From JAHDHW01 sp965277415 (GTDB taxonomy: Bacteria; Bacteroidota; Bacteroidia; Chitinophagales; Saprospiraceae): 64,000 nucleotides of DNA. The DNA lies in contig CBDICS010000103.1 of assembly GCA_965277415.1 (NCBI GenBank), forward strand, positions 1-64,000, given 5' to 3'. Made by a program: the position numbers and the translations under genes. This document shows, piece after piece, positions 17,483-27,240 of this stretch (position 1 is the stretch's first letter; every line of letters begins with the position of its first letter). The notes beneath the pieces were generated by a model, which worked only from the letters and a program-made list of their open reading frames with translations, ran no database searches and was not told the DNA's origin.

Positions 17483-18868
17483 ATGGATATTGGAGGTTTT
17501 GTTGGTCGTTTTCATCCACTATTTGTTCATCTGCCGATAGGCCTCTTATTATTAGTAGGTGTTTTTGAATACCTTTCGCATAAGTATAAGTCTGAAAATT
17601 TTGCTGCGACTGTAAGAGTTACCTTATTGCTTGGAGCATTATCTGCTATTTTTTCATGTATCAGTGGTTGGTTATTAGCGAATCAAGGAGCTTATATCGA
17701 ACGATCTTTATTTCTTCATCGATGGTTGGGAATCAGTGTAGCTATATTTGCTTCCTTTTGTTACTTGATCAAGACGGGGAGAATAAATCTGAGCAAACTC
17801 ATTTTTAAGTACTTGTTGATCATAATGATACTTGGTGTTTTTATAACTGGACATTATGGTGGACAATTGACACATGGCGAAGATTACCTACTCGAAAACG
17901 CGCCTTCTTTTATAAAAAGTATATTTGCTGATGAACATGAAAAAGAGGAAGGCTATAATTTTGAAAAACCTAAATCTATAAAAATCTATACGGAACTACT
18001 TAGTCCTGTTTTTGAAAAGAACTGTTGGAAATGTCATAATTCTGAGAATGCTCTTGGAGGTCTGGACTTAACAACAAAAGCATCTTTTCTGAAAGGAGGA
18101 GATCATGATAAATTAATAGAAAAAGGAAAGGCTTATGAGAGTGAATTTTTTAGACGAATTATTCTTCCTATTTCTAATAAAAAGTCAATGCCTCCGGCTG
18201 GATTGCCATTGACTTTTAATCAAATCCGATTAATCGAATGGTGGATTAATAATGGCGCTTCTTTTGAAAAAACACTTGGTGATTTTGAACTTTCTAGCGA
18301 TATACAAAGACTATTAAAAGAAGAATTCAATATTAGTTTTATTCAAAAATCTGCTATTGAATCTATCCGTGTTGAAGCGGCTGTAAAAGAAGATGTTGAC
18401 TTTGTGAAAGATGGTGGATTTCTTGTAAATGCTATTGCCGAAAACAATAATTTTCTAGATGTAGAACTAAAGTCTAATACTCAAGAAAAATCATTGGACA
18501 CATTTAAATCACTTCTAAAAATAAAAGACCAAATCTCTTGGCTGACAGTATCAAATGCTGAAATCACAGATGACCAAATGACAATTATTGCTCAGTTACC
18601 AAATCTTACTAAACTCCGCTTGCAGGACAATCCAGTTACAGATAAAGGAATCCAAAAACTAGAAAGCCTTCCTTACTTAGAGTCATTAAATCTAATTGAG
18701 ACCAAGATTACAGATAGTGTTTTAGTAAGTATTCAAAAAATGGATAAATTAAAAAGTATTTTTATCTGGAAAACAAATATTTCGAAAAAAGCAGTAGAAG
18801 AATTAAAAAGTAATCGCCCAGATTTAGAAATCATTCAAGGCTTTGAATTTGAAAAAATTGAAGAGTAG
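17483..18868 (+). CDS. DUF2231 membrane protein with c-type cytochrome and LRR domains
   Basis: A 461-residue protein. Residues 1-130 hold four membrane helices of the DUF2231 type (FHPLFVHLPIGLLLLVG first), followed by a Planctomycete-type cytochrome segment with CWKCHN near residue 181, GGLDLTTKASFLKGG and SMPPAGLPLT. The C-terminal third (about 340-455) is a short leucine-rich repeat (LTKLRLQDNPVTDKGIQKL, LESLNLIETKITDSVL). This combination normally travels with PSD1 and DUF1501 genes, as here. The single haem site would face the periplasm and may relay electrons from the PSD1 protein; that is inference. Confidence 0.88.
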   Translation: MDIGGFVGRFHPLFVHLPIGLLLLVGVFEYLSHKYKSENFAATVRVTLLLGALSAIFSCISGWLLANQGAYIERSLFLHRWLGISVAIFASFCYLIKTGRINLSKLIFKYLLIIMILGVFITGHYGGQLTHGEDYLLENAPSFIKSIFADEHEKEEGYNFEKPKSIKIYTELLSPVFEKNCWKCHNSENALGGLDLTTKASFLKGGDHDKLIEKGKAYESEFFRRIILPISNKKSMPPAGLPLTFNQIRLIEWWINNGASFEKTLGDFELSSDIQRLLKEEFNISFIQKSAIESIRVEAAVKEDVDFVKDGGFLVNAIAENNNFLDVELKSNTQEKSLDTFKSLLKIKDQISWLTVSNAEITDDQMTIIAQLPNLTKLRLQDNPVTDKGIQKLESLPYLESLNLIETKITDSVLVSIQKMDKLKSIFIWKTNISKKAVEELKSNRPDLEIIQGFEFEKIEE

Positions 18869-18987
18869 TAAGTAATTAGCCTAAATTATACGGCTTCTTA
18901 AAAGTAATTAATATGCAAAAAAAATCTTCTTTATACTCAAATAAGCAAACTAATCGATATACCTCTGGAAACAATAAAATAAGACCA

Positions 18988-20040
18988 ATGAAAAACTCAT
19001 CTCGAAGAAACTTTCTTAGGAAAACTACTTTAATTGCAGGAACCTCTATTGCTATTCCTCATTTCTCCTTTGGAATAATTAACAAACGCAAACCAACAGG
19101 TGCAATCGTTGGTCATGGAGATTTTCGATACCATGTTGATAAAGAATGGGGCATCCAGGATACTTCAAAAGTACCCGTCAATGATTGCCATGAGATGGTA
19201 CAAGATGCTAAAGGACGACTAATCATGCTGACGAATCATATCAAAAATAATGTATTGATTTATGATCGATCTGGAAAGGTATTGGATACTTGGACACTTA
19301 ATGCCTCAGGAGCACATGGCCTAACTATTACTCAGGAAGGAGGGGAAGAGTTTCTATTTGCAACCGATTCTGATAATGGAAAAATATATAAAACAACATT
19401 GAGCGGAAAGATATTAATGGAGTTGGACGCACCTAAAGAAATTTCAAATTATACAGATCCGAAAAAATTTCATCCAACCGAAGTTGCGGTTGCGCCCAAT
19501 GGTGATTTTTACGTTGCGGATGGATATGGCGAAAACTTAATTATTCAATATTCTTCTAAAGGAGAATACATAAGTCACTTTGGAGGAAAAGGGAGAGAGG
19601 ATGACCAATTTGATTGTTGTCATGGTGTCACACTTGATACGCGTGATACTACAAATTCTACATTGTTGATTACAAGCCGTACTGCACATGAATACAAACG
19701 GTTTACCCTTGATGGGAAATACCTTGAAACGATAAAACTTCCTGGTTGTTGGAATTGTCGTCCAGTACTTAAGGGAGATTATCTATACTTTGCAATTCTT
19801 GCAACAAAGACTTGGGGCACTTACGATGGACTGATTGCGGTCATTGATAAAAATGATAAAGTTGTTTCTTTTCCAGGCGGTACTGAGCCCATTTACAAAA
19901 ACAATGAATTACAAGCACCTGAGTCGGATTATTTGACACTGCTTAATCCACATGATGTATGTGTTGATAATGATGAAAATTTGTATGTACCTCAATGGTA
20001 TTCAGGTAGGACTTATCCTGTAAAATTAGAAAGGGTGTAA
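18988..20040 (+). CDS. Tat-exported NHL/six-bladed propeller protein
   Basis: A protein of about 350 residues with a Tat signal at its start (SSRRNFLRKTTLIAGTSIA). I prefer ATG 18988, because the signal then begins at residue 5; the frame is open to an ATG at 18913, which would add 25 residues. The rest is an NHL-type beta-propeller: repeated blocks such as GAHGLTITQEGGEEFLFATD, FHPTEVAVAPNGDFYVADGYG and FDCCHGVTLDTRD, with His and Asp at blade turns. Such proteins close PSD1/DUF1501 operons in many marine bacteria. It may bind a metal or sugar; no catalytic role is claimed. Confidence 0.85.
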   Translation: MKNSSRRNFLRKTTLIAGTSIAIPHFSFGIINKRKPTGAIVGHGDFRYHVDKEWGIQDTSKVPVNDCHEMVQDAKGRLIMLTNHIKNNVLIYDRSGKVLDTWTLNASGAHGLTITQEGGEEFLFATDSDNGKIYKTTLSGKILMELDAPKEISNYTDPKKFHPTEVAVAPNGDFYVADGYGENLIIQYSSKGEYISHFGGKGREDDQFDCCHGVTLDTRDTTNSTLLITSRTAHEYKRFTLDGKYLETIKLPGCWNCRPVLKGDYLYFAILATKTWGTYDGLIAVIDKNDKVVSFPGGTEPIYKNNELQAPESDYLTLLNPHDVCVDNDENLYVPQWYSGRTYPVKLERV

Positions 20041-20110
20041 AAAAAGTATTCAATTTTTATGGAATTTGATATCCTTTGGAGTCTTCTAAGTAGAGCACAA
20101 TACTTAAAAC

Positions 20111-21382
20111 ATGAAAGAAGACTTCCTACACTACCTTTGGCGAATGCGAAAATTTGATCAATCTGAGTTAAAAACTACGGATGGTGAACCTTTGACAATC
20201 CTTAAAACTGGGGAGCATAATAAAGATGCCGGACCCGATTTTTCAAATGGAAGAATTCGGATTGGAAATATACTTTGGGCAGGAAATATTGAAATACACC
20301 TCAAATCTTCGGATTGGTATCTACATAAACACCAAAATGATTACGCTTATAACAGTGTCATACTCCATGTAGTCCTTGATGAAGATGAACCTGTCTTCCG
20401 CAAAAATGGAGAGCGGATACCTTGCTTGGAAATTAAAAAACATATTCCGCCTAAAATTTCAAAAATCTACCAAAGGCTTAAACAAAATGAACATTGGATT
20501 CCTTGTGAACACCAGTTTAACCATGTCCCGGAGATAACTAAAAACTTATGGTTAGATCGTTTACTAGTTGAACGACTAGAGCATAAAATTATTGATATCT
20601 CTAGATCTCTTGAAATGAATAAACACAATTGGGAAGAGACATTTTATCAATTCCTTGCTAGAGGTTTTGGCGTTAAAGTTAATGTTGAACCATTTGGACA
20701 ATTAGCACAATCTCTGCCACTAAAAATTTTAACGAAGCATAAGACTAGTCTTTTCCAATTGGAAGCTTTACTCTTTGGGCAAGCCGGGATGTTATCAAAA
20801 GAGTTTGAACATGAATATCCTAAAAGATTAAAAAAAGAGTATTCGTTTCTAAAAAAGAAATACCAATTAATTCCAATACAGGTAGAATCCTGGAAATTTA
20901 TGCGGATGCGACCAGCAAATTTTCCAACTGTACGTATTGCCCAATTTGCAACCTTGATATACCAATCTACTTATTTGTTTAGTAAAGTATTGGTTGCAAA
21001 AAATGTCAAAGAAGTTGAAAATATGTTTGAGGTGAAAATCTCTAATTACTGGCAAGCACATTATATTTTTGATAAAAAATCTATTAACCGGAATAAATCA
21101 TTAGGCAAAAGCAGCATTCATCTTTTGATTATTAATACTATGATCCCTTTCCTTTTTTTATATGGAAAACTAAATTCTAAGGAGGTTCTGAAATCTAAAG
21201 CTTTAGATCTTTTAGAAGAGCTTCCCGCAGAGAAAAATACAATAATTACGCAGTGGAAAAAACTAGGCGCTATGCCTGGTTCTGCTTATCAAACACAAGC
21301 ACTTTTACAATTAAAAAAACATTATTGTGATAAAAAGAATTGCTTGAATTGTAGTATTGGATATGCTTTATTGAAAGCTTAA
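20111..21382 (+). CDS. DUF2851 family protein
   Basis: A 423-residue protein of the DUF2851 family, widespread in Bacteroidota and of unknown function. The N-terminus is characteristic: EDFLHYLWRMRKFD, then GEHNKDAGPDFSNGRIRIG, WAGNIEIHLKSSDWYLHKH and YNSVILHVVLDED. The Asp, Glu and His in this part resemble a PD-(D/E)xK-like arrangement (GPDFSNGRI, GNIEIH), so a nuclease fold is conceivable but not shown. The C-terminus has four Cys (HYCDKKNCLNCSIGYAL), probably a zinc site. Not in an obvious operon. Confidence 0.9.
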   Translation: MKEDFLHYLWRMRKFDQSELKTTDGEPLTILKTGEHNKDAGPDFSNGRIRIGNILWAGNIEIHLKSSDWYLHKHQNDYAYNSVILHVVLDEDEPVFRKNGERIPCLEIKKHIPPKISKIYQRLKQNEHWIPCEHQFNHVPEITKNLWLDRLLVERLEHKIIDISRSLEMNKHNWEETFYQFLARGFGVKVNVEPFGQLAQSLPLKILTKHKTSLFQLEALLFGQAGMLSKEFEHEYPKRLKKEYSFLKKKYQLIPIQVESWKFMRMRPANFPTVRIAQFATLIYQSTYLFSKVLVAKNVKEVENMFEVKISNYWQAHYIFDKKSINRNKSLGKSSIHLLIINTMIPFLFLYGKLNSKEVLKSKALDLLEELPAEKNTIITQWKKLGAMPGSAYQTQALLQLKKHYCDKKNCLNCSIGYALLKA

Positions 21383-21409
21383 GTCTTATTAGTACGCTGC
21401 CCCAGAATA

Positions 21410-22540
21410 TCAATAAGACCGAATCCACTCCATATAAGTTTCAATCTGCAAAATCGCATGCTCTAATACAAAATTGTTTGGTAAGCCAACGAGAATGTTT
21501 TTTGCCTTTTCAAAGTGGAACTGCATTTTTTTTAAAATAGGTGCTGGATCATTTTGTGATTGTATGGTTTTTGATAGAGCGATCCCATAATTTAAATGGG
21601 AATAGGCAAGGTTTTCTTTTTGATGGTCATATAGATCAATATATCGTTCTGCTTTTTGACAAAGTGCGATTATTCGAAGGTGCATTTTTTGAATAGCTTC
21701 TATAGAGTCTGTTAATTCTAAGGACTCAACTTGATCATTCAATGTATTTACTTGATCCATATAGGTGTGCCCCAACTCTTCTTTATTTTCGACTACTGGA
21801 TTAAAGAAATAACTATTATAAGTGGTCATTAATTTTTTTTCAGAGGCAGGCAAATGAATATAATTATTAATACTATCTATATAATTAAAACGGACTAGCG
21901 TATCGACTATACTAGATTTAATAAAGCCATCTGATTTTCGAAAAATACTAGGGCTAATTGGACAATGTAATAATTGCCACATGGGATCAGCGGGGAGATG
22001 AGAATAGATCATTTCTTCTCCAGATTTCAGAAAATAGTATTCGAATTGTGCTCTATTATTGCCACTTCCCCAGGTGATATCCAATAAATTCCATACACCA
22101 TTTACAAAAACCGCATTCCATGCATGGCTAGTACTAGTTAAGTTTGCGATTCCCGTTTCTTGGTTTTTGGGATACCCATAAACTACTTCACAAGGAATAT
22201 TAGCGAGTGAACACATTTCTTTAAAAAGTGTAGAATACCCAAAACAAACAGCTTTTCTACGATCTAAAACATCTGCATTTGATTGATTAATACGTCGACT
22301 CCCTTTCTTATAAGCAGCATTATCATAGCTTATATTATGAGCAATCCAAGTGTAAAAACTGCGAACCTTTTCAAGGTCTAAACTATAATCTTTTTCAAGG
22401 TATTTTGTGAGGGTAGTGATGTCTTTCGAAATATTTCGAGGAGCTTTGATTGCGTATCGGTCAATCTTAGAAAAATTTTGCCCAAAACTTAATATAGTAG
22501 AAGGTAAGAGCAAAAGGAGTATGAATACTTTGATGTTCAT
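21410..22540 (-). CDS. Exported transglutaminase-like cysteine protein
   Basis: A 376-residue protein with a signal peptide (KVFILLLLLPSTILSFGQ) and a transglutaminase/kyphoscoliosis-peptidase domain. The triad is visible: Cys in RKAVCFGYSTLFKEMC near residue 95-105, His in TSHAWNAVFVNG, Asp in WNLLDITWGSG. N-terminal region YAIKAPRNISKDITTLTKYL matches the common Bacteroidota form. The C-terminal 180 residues are helical without known domain. Likely a periplasmic peptidase or protein-crosslinking enzyme; the substrate is unknown. The convergent end with the DUF2851 gene is only 27 bp away. Confidence 0.87.
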   Translation of the reverse strand: MNIKVFILLLLLPSTILSFGQNFSKIDRYAIKAPRNISKDITTLTKYLEKDYSLDLEKVRSFYTWIAHNISYDNAAYKKGSRRINQSNADVLDRRKAVCFGYSTLFKEMCSLANIPCEVVYGYPKNQETGIANLTSTSHAWNAVFVNGVWNLLDITWGSGNNRAQFEYYFLKSGEEMIYSHLPADPMWQLLHCPISPSIFRKSDGFIKSSIVDTLVRFNYIDSINNYIHLPASEKKLMTTYNSYFFNPVVENKEELGHTYMDQVNTLNDQVESLELTDSIEAIQKMHLRIIALCQKAERYIDLYDHQKENLAYSHLNYGIALSKTIQSQNDPAPILKKMQFHFEKAKNILVGLPNNFVLEHAILQIETYMEWIRSY

Positions 22541-22587
22541 TTCATGATAATAACGTAATTAATATGGGACTTGTTTTAAACATATGC

Positions 22588-24825
22588 TTATTCCTTTAGT
22601 ACTTTTCTAATAAGCACGGGTAATAAAAATAAATCTGCAAAGACAGCGCTTAGCAAAGTGATACTAATCAATATCCCAACAGTTACGCTTGGAGGGTGGA
22701 TGGAAAATAGCATAATTAAAAACCCGAAAAACAATATAACTGTAGTGAGGCAAATCGCTTTACCTGTTTCCATAAAAGTAATGTGTAATGCGGATTCCAT
22801 ATCAAGTCCTTTCTGTCGAGATAGTTTGTATTTGCTTAAAAAGTGTATAGAATCATCAACTGCGATCCCAAAAATTACTGCAAAAATAATTGCAATGCCC
22901 GCTTCAAGTTCTATTCCCATATAGCCAAGAATCGCACCCGCTAGTAATAATGGAAAGATATTAGGCACCATTGAAATAAGAACCATCTTCCAGTTTCGAA
23001 ATAATAATCCCATCAAGAAAGCTACAATGAGAATAGCTAAAGCTAAACCTTCTAATAAGTTTTGACGGACATATTCTGCATTTCTATCTAAAATAAACCC
23101 TGTACCTGTTTGACGAAATTGTACAACTGTTGAATCTGAATTTTCACTTATCCAATGATTTATTTTTGCACCTAAACCTTGTACCTCATCTGCACCAAGG
23201 TCTAAAACGCGCGAAGTAATTCTAGCTTTTTTACGGTCTTTACTTATTAGAACATTAGTATTGTTATCCGGTATTCTTTGTATTAATTTTTTATATTTTT
23301 TGTATTTAGCTTTAGTAGTTGGAAGGTGGTAGGCATCTTGTCTGTTTTTTCCATTCATTTGATTGACACTTTTGTAAAAAGCAGTAATCGAAGTGATGGA
23401 CCTTATAGCTGGAATAGTCTGAAGATGTTGTTCTAATTTATCAATTTCCTGGAGCACTTCGAAATCATCTGCTTTAAAATCCCCTTGTGCAAATACAGCA
23501 AATTCCATTGGACGAAATCCGGCAAATGCTTCTTCAAAATATAAAAAGTCTTGAGAGATTTTTTTACCACGAGGCAAATTACTTTCTACACGATAATTAG
23601 TAGTTATAATAGAAATTCCATAGATACAAATGGCTAAACCAATCAGACTAAAAGTTATAATGCCACGAGCATTTTTCTTTGTGTATTCATAAGTCCATTG
23701 CATCAATTTTTCCCAAAAGAGTTGACCTTTCCCAAGTTTTATGAGTTGATCTGTTTTCAACATAGAAAGTACTGCTGACGTAAAAAAGATCACAGTGATA
23801 TATGCAATGATTACGCCTATAGCTGCATTCATTCCAAAATCCTTGATTGGAGAAATTCTACTTGTCATTAAAGTCGCAAAACCTACAGCTGTAGTTATGG
23901 AAGTCAATAAAGTTGCTAGACCAATCTCTTTAATGGTAATAGTTATTGCTTCTTTTCGAGTTTTTTGTTTTCTCAATTCGTCAATATACTTTGACATGAT
24001 ATGAATGACATCAGAAGTACCTACAATGATCATTAGTACTGGATATAAAGCAGACATTACATTCAACTCCCATCCAAAAAAACCTAAAAAACCCATAAAT
24101 AACAATAAACCTAAGGCTATAGATGTCAGAGAAATAGCAACACCCCATGGTTTTCTAAATAACCAAAACATAACAATGAAAACAAGTATTCCAGAAATAA
24201 TAGACGAGACAATTACTTCTCTCTTTTGCATTTCAACCATCTCTTTTTGAAAATAGGCGGGACCTAAATAGTGGTAATCATCAAAGTCGTATGTAGAAAT
24301 CAAGCCATTCATTGCATTAATAAGTGTATCTGATTCCTGCAAAAAGACATTGTCAGTTGTTTTGATTGCTACAATTAAAGCTGTTGCATCCTCATTAATC
24401 AATGTATTTATAAAGCGATCATCTTGAAGTATACGTTCCTTATCTTGTTTATATTTTTCTGGTTGATTGATATGTATAGCAGGAATAGAGGTTATAGCAA
24501 AAGGCGTCTTTAAAGGGTAAGAAACCATAGTCAAAGACTGGACATCTTTTATATAGGGTAGTGTTCGGGTCGCTAAAGTAAAATCATGAAAATCTTCTAA
24601 AAAAGAACGTTCAAAAACCCCTTCTTTTCTTTCAATAGCTATTAATAAGAAATTAATATCTGTTTCAAAATCACTTATAAACTCTTGAAAAAACGCTAAT
24701 TCTTTATCTCCTTCAGGGAAAAATTGATCCAGACTAAAGCCAAATTTTAGTTGAAATACATAAACGGTACTTAGTATGGATAAGACTGTAAAGATAGAGA
24801 TAGATAAGACTCTAATTTTTCGCAT
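22588..24825 (-). CDS. MMPL/RND-superfamily exporter
   Basis: A 745-residue inner-membrane exporter of the MMPL/SSD-like RND group. Layout: one N-terminal helix, a periplasmic domain (about 30-190), five to six helices (SSIISGILVFIVMFWLF, LYPVLMIIVGTSDVIHIMSKY), a second helix and periplasmic domain (about 400-560), then a second helix bundle (GIAIIFAVIFGIAVDDSIHFLSKY). The Asp pair VDDSIHF and the matching TSDVIHI are the proton-relay positions of this family. Substrate is likely a lipid or hydrophobic molecule (hopanoid or outer-membrane lipid exporters are relatives), not decidable here. It lies 47 bp from the transglutaminase gene in the same direction, so they may share a transcript. Confidence 0.88.
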   Translation of the reverse strand: MRKIRVLSISIFTVLSILSTVYVFQLKFGFSLDQFFPEGDKELAFFQEFISDFETDINFLLIAIERKEGVFERSFLEDFHDFTLATRTLPYIKDVQSLTMVSYPLKTPFAITSIPAIHINQPEKYKQDKERILQDDRFINTLINEDATALIVAIKTTDNVFLQESDTLINAMNGLISTYDFDDYHYLGPAYFQKEMVEMQKREVIVSSIISGILVFIVMFWLFRKPWGVAISLTSIALGLLLFMGFLGFFGWELNVMSALYPVLMIIVGTSDVIHIMSKYIDELRKQKTRKEAITITIKEIGLATLLTSITTAVGFATLMTSRISPIKDFGMNAAIGVIIAYITVIFFTSAVLSMLKTDQLIKLGKGQLFWEKLMQWTYEYTKKNARGIITFSLIGLAICIYGISIITTNYRVESNLPRGKKISQDFLYFEEAFAGFRPMEFAVFAQGDFKADDFEVLQEIDKLEQHLQTIPAIRSITSITAFYKSVNQMNGKNRQDAYHLPTTKAKYKKYKKLIQRIPDNNTNVLISKDRKKARITSRVLDLGADEVQGLGAKINHWISENSDSTVVQFRQTGTGFILDRNAEYVRQNLLEGLALAILIVAFLMGLLFRNWKMVLISMVPNIFPLLLAGAILGYMGIELEAGIAIIFAVIFGIAVDDSIHFLSKYKLSRQKGLDMESALHITFMETGKAICLTTVILFFGFLIMLFSIHPPSVTVGILISITLLSAVFADLFLLPVLIRKVLKE

Positions 24826-25284
24826 TGTTTTTGCCTCTATTTATGAACAAGTTCAACTAATATAATCTAACTTTTGTTTAGAATAAAGCTTATTAAATCC
24901 CAAGAAGCTATTAACACTTTAAACAACTTCTTTATTTGAATTACATTATTAGAAACTAAAAACTGATTACAGAGTATTTATAATAAACTTTGGACAGGTT
25001 CTTAATAGATTATTTTAGTAATTCTTTTAATTTGAAGTAATTTAGTTAAAATACATATAGTTGATTGTCAGTGTGTTAAGTATAGTGATTGAAGTGTATT
25101 TAATATTGGTAAATTTTTTGCACTATATACTAGTCTAATTGTAAAACATTGATGATTAGTATTTTATGGAAGTTTCTGGGTTTTTAGAAAAATCCAAGAG
25201 TCATAAAATCCTGAATTAATGAAAGCTAATATATACATATATCGTAGCAAAAATCGTTTATACTTCTGGATCATAATGATTTCA
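24826..25284. other. Intergenic gap, 459 bp, little content
   Basis: Divergent promoter region between the MMPL exporter and the OmpA-like gene. I see only AT-rich sequence and an isolated TTTAAACAACTTC at 24918-24930, which matches a terminal arm of the palindromic element family (possible solo end). No gene or clear promoter box. Confidence 0.4.
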
Positions 25285-26397
25285 ATGAAGAAAATATACT
25301 TTTTATCTTTATTTTTTCTAATTTCTTTATTTGGGTTTAGCCAAAATGGAACGGATGTAACTATTGAGAACATTGTTCCAAACCCAGGTTTTGAAACTTA
25401 TTCTGGAACACCTATAGGTTGGTTTTATAAAGGCCAACACTTTACAGATGTTATGAAATATTGGGATTCTGCTACTGCGGCTTCCCCTGATGTATTTGGA
25501 CCAAAAGTTAGGGTTCCTGCCCATTGGGCTGCTAAAGGGTTTGGAAAACAGTCGCCTCATCTTGGTGAATCTATGGTAGGTATTACAAGTTATGGTTGCG
25601 AAGAAGGAAAACCACACTGTCGAGAATATATCCAAATCCAACTTAAAGAACCATTAGTAATTGGACAAGGTTATTACGCAGAGTTTTATGTCAGTCACCT
25701 TCCTCGATCCATACAAGTCAATAATATCGGGATGTATTTTTCAGAGGTTAAACTCAATGTAAAAACAGATGGATATTTAGATTATACACCGCAGGTTGTA
25801 GCTAAAGAGATTCTTTCTGCTCCAGAACATAAATGGATTAAAGTATCAGGGACATTCATCGCGGATTCTGAAGCTAATTATATGCTTATTGGAAGTTTTT
25901 CCCCTGATAGTTTGACCCTTAAAAATATCCCTTTTAATAATTGCCTAAATTATGCTTATTACTACATTGATGATGTAGTATTGAAAAAAACGACCCCTTT
26001 TGTTAAAGTACCTATTAAAGAGAATGATCTTTGTTGCATCACAGTTGAAGAAGGAAAAATAATTCAACTTAGAAATATTTTCTTCGATACGGATAAGGCC
26101 GAGTTGTTACCAATGTCTTTTGTGGAGCTCAATAAATTATTGAACCTCATGCAAGAAAACCCGAATATGGTCATTGAAATTCGTGGGCATACAGATAGCC
26201 AAGGAGAAGATAATTATAACATCTACTTGTCTCGTAAACGAGCAAAGGCTGTGGTTGAATTCCTGAATGAAAATGGAATTAGTAATGCTCGTACACGTTA
26301 TAAAGGCTATGGTAATTCCCAACCTATTGCTACCAATCAATCAGAAGAAGGTAGACAACTCAACCGACGTGTTGAATTTCTAATTATTAAAGCTTAG
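25285..26397 (+). CDS. OmpA-family protein with N-terminal carbohydrate-binding-like domain
   Basis: About 370 residues. I start at ATG 25285 because a clean signal peptide follows (KKIYFLSLFFLISLFGFSQ); upstream ATGs at 25219 and 25276 only add a polar extension. The N-terminal domain (IVPNPGFETYSGTPIGWFYKG, then LGESMVGITSYG, YIQIQLKEPL, YYIDDVVLKK) is a jelly-roll of the kind seen in Bacteroidota OmpA proteins. Residues 270-370 are an OmpA/MotB peptidoglycan-binding domain: IFFDTDKAELLPMSFVEL, VIEIRGHTDSQGEDNYNIYLSRKRA, GYGNSQPIATNQSEEGRQLNRRVEF. It ties the outer membrane to the cell wall. The stop codon TAG lies inside the left end of palindromic element C. Confidence 0.9.
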   Translation: MKKIYFLSLFFLISLFGFSQNGTDVTIENIVPNPGFETYSGTPIGWFYKGQHFTDVMKYWDSATAASPDVFGPKVRVPAHWAAKGFGKQSPHLGESMVGITSYGCEEGKPHCREYIQIQLKEPLVIGQGYYAEFYVSHLPRSIQVNNIGMYFSEVKLNVKTDGYLDYTPQVVAKEILSAPEHKWIKVSGTFIADSEANYMLIGSFSPDSLTLKNIPFNNCLNYAYYYIDDVVLKKTTPFVKVPIKENDLCCITVEEGKIIQLRNIFFDTDKAELLPMSFVELNKLLNLMQENPNMVIEIRGHTDSQGEDNYNIYLSRKRAKAVVEFLNENGISNARTRYKGYGNSQPIATNQSEEGRQLNRRVEFLIIKA

Positions 26398-26556
26398 GGA
26401 CAAGGCATTAATAAGTGTTCGGATTAGACGAGGTTATCCTTGTAGTAGACGAGTCAAAAAAATAAAGCATAGTCCTTCTACGGTTTATTTTTTTGAGGAA
26501 GTATAGTGCAAGGAGAACAAGTCCATATCGGACATTTATCAATGTTTTGTCCCTAA
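26394..26556 (+). repeat. Palindromic element copy C (163 bp)
   Basis: Ends TTAGGGACAA at 26394-26403 and its exact complement at 26547-26556. GACGA at 26448-26452 faces GAAGTA at 26498-26503. Third stem GTCAAAAAAATAAA against TTTATTTTTTTGA, apex TAG-TCCTT-CTA. Different arms but the same geometry as copies A, E and F. It overlaps the stop codon of the OmpA-like gene and lies before rnhB. Confidence 0.88.
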
Positions 26557-26598
26557 GATAACTCCCTAATTTAAAATATTTCCATACTTTTACTTGAG

Positions 26599-27213
26599 AT
26601 GTTATTACCTTATCTCAATAAAGACGAAATCGAAGCAGGTTGCGATGAAGCAGGTAGAGGCTGTCTTGCAGGGCCAGTATTTGCAGCAGCAGTTATTCTG
26701 CCTAAAGACTTTTCTAATGATTTGCTTAATGATTCTAAAAAACTTACTGAGCAGCAAAGAAATGTCCTTCGACCCCTTATTGAAACAGAAGCGATTGCTT
26801 GGGCTGTTGCAAAACTTGATCCTCTAGAAATTGATAAATATAATATATTATGGTCTTCTTTTCATGCAATGCATCGTGCATTAGATCAATTGAATGTAAA
26901 GCCTACCGCTCTATTAATTGATGGTAACCGGTTTCTACCTTATCATGATATTACTCACCATTGTATTATTAAAGGTGATGGTAAGTATCTTTCTATCGCA
27001 GCAGCTTCTGTCCTTGCTAAAACTTATAGAGATGAGTATATGGAATCTCTAGCGGAAACTTTTCCTGAATATAGTTGGAAGAAAAATAAAGGCTATCCAA
27101 CAAAAGCACATAGAGAAGCTATTCGAGTACATGGCGCTACAAAGCATCATAGAAAGTCATTCCGTTTACTTCCACTGGATGAAAAACAACCTGTACTATT
27201 TAGAGATAAATAG
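26599..27213 (+). CDS. rnhB: Ribonuclease HII
   Basis: A 204-residue RNase HII, which nicks RNA in RNA-DNA hybrids and removes single ribonucleotides from DNA. The catalytic N-terminal block EAGCDEAGRGCLAGPV (residues 12-27) carries the first Asp and Glu; the other acidic residues lie in LLIDGNRFLP (near 108) and AKTYRDEYM (near 143). Length fits. ATG at 26599 is the only reasonable start. It follows element C with 42 bp between. Confidence 0.96.
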   Translation: MLLPYLNKDEIEAGCDEAGRGCLAGPVFAAAVILPKDFSNDLLNDSKKLTEQQRNVLRPLIETEAIAWAVAKLDPLEIDKYNILWSSFHAMHRALDQLNVKPTALLIDGNRFLPYHDITHHCIIKGDGKYLSIAAASVLAKTYRDEYMESLAETFPEYSWKKNKGYPTKAHREAIRVHGATKHHRKSFRLLPLDEKQPVLFRDK

Positions 27214-27240
27214 TAGACTTGTTTTTCCATCATTACTGAA

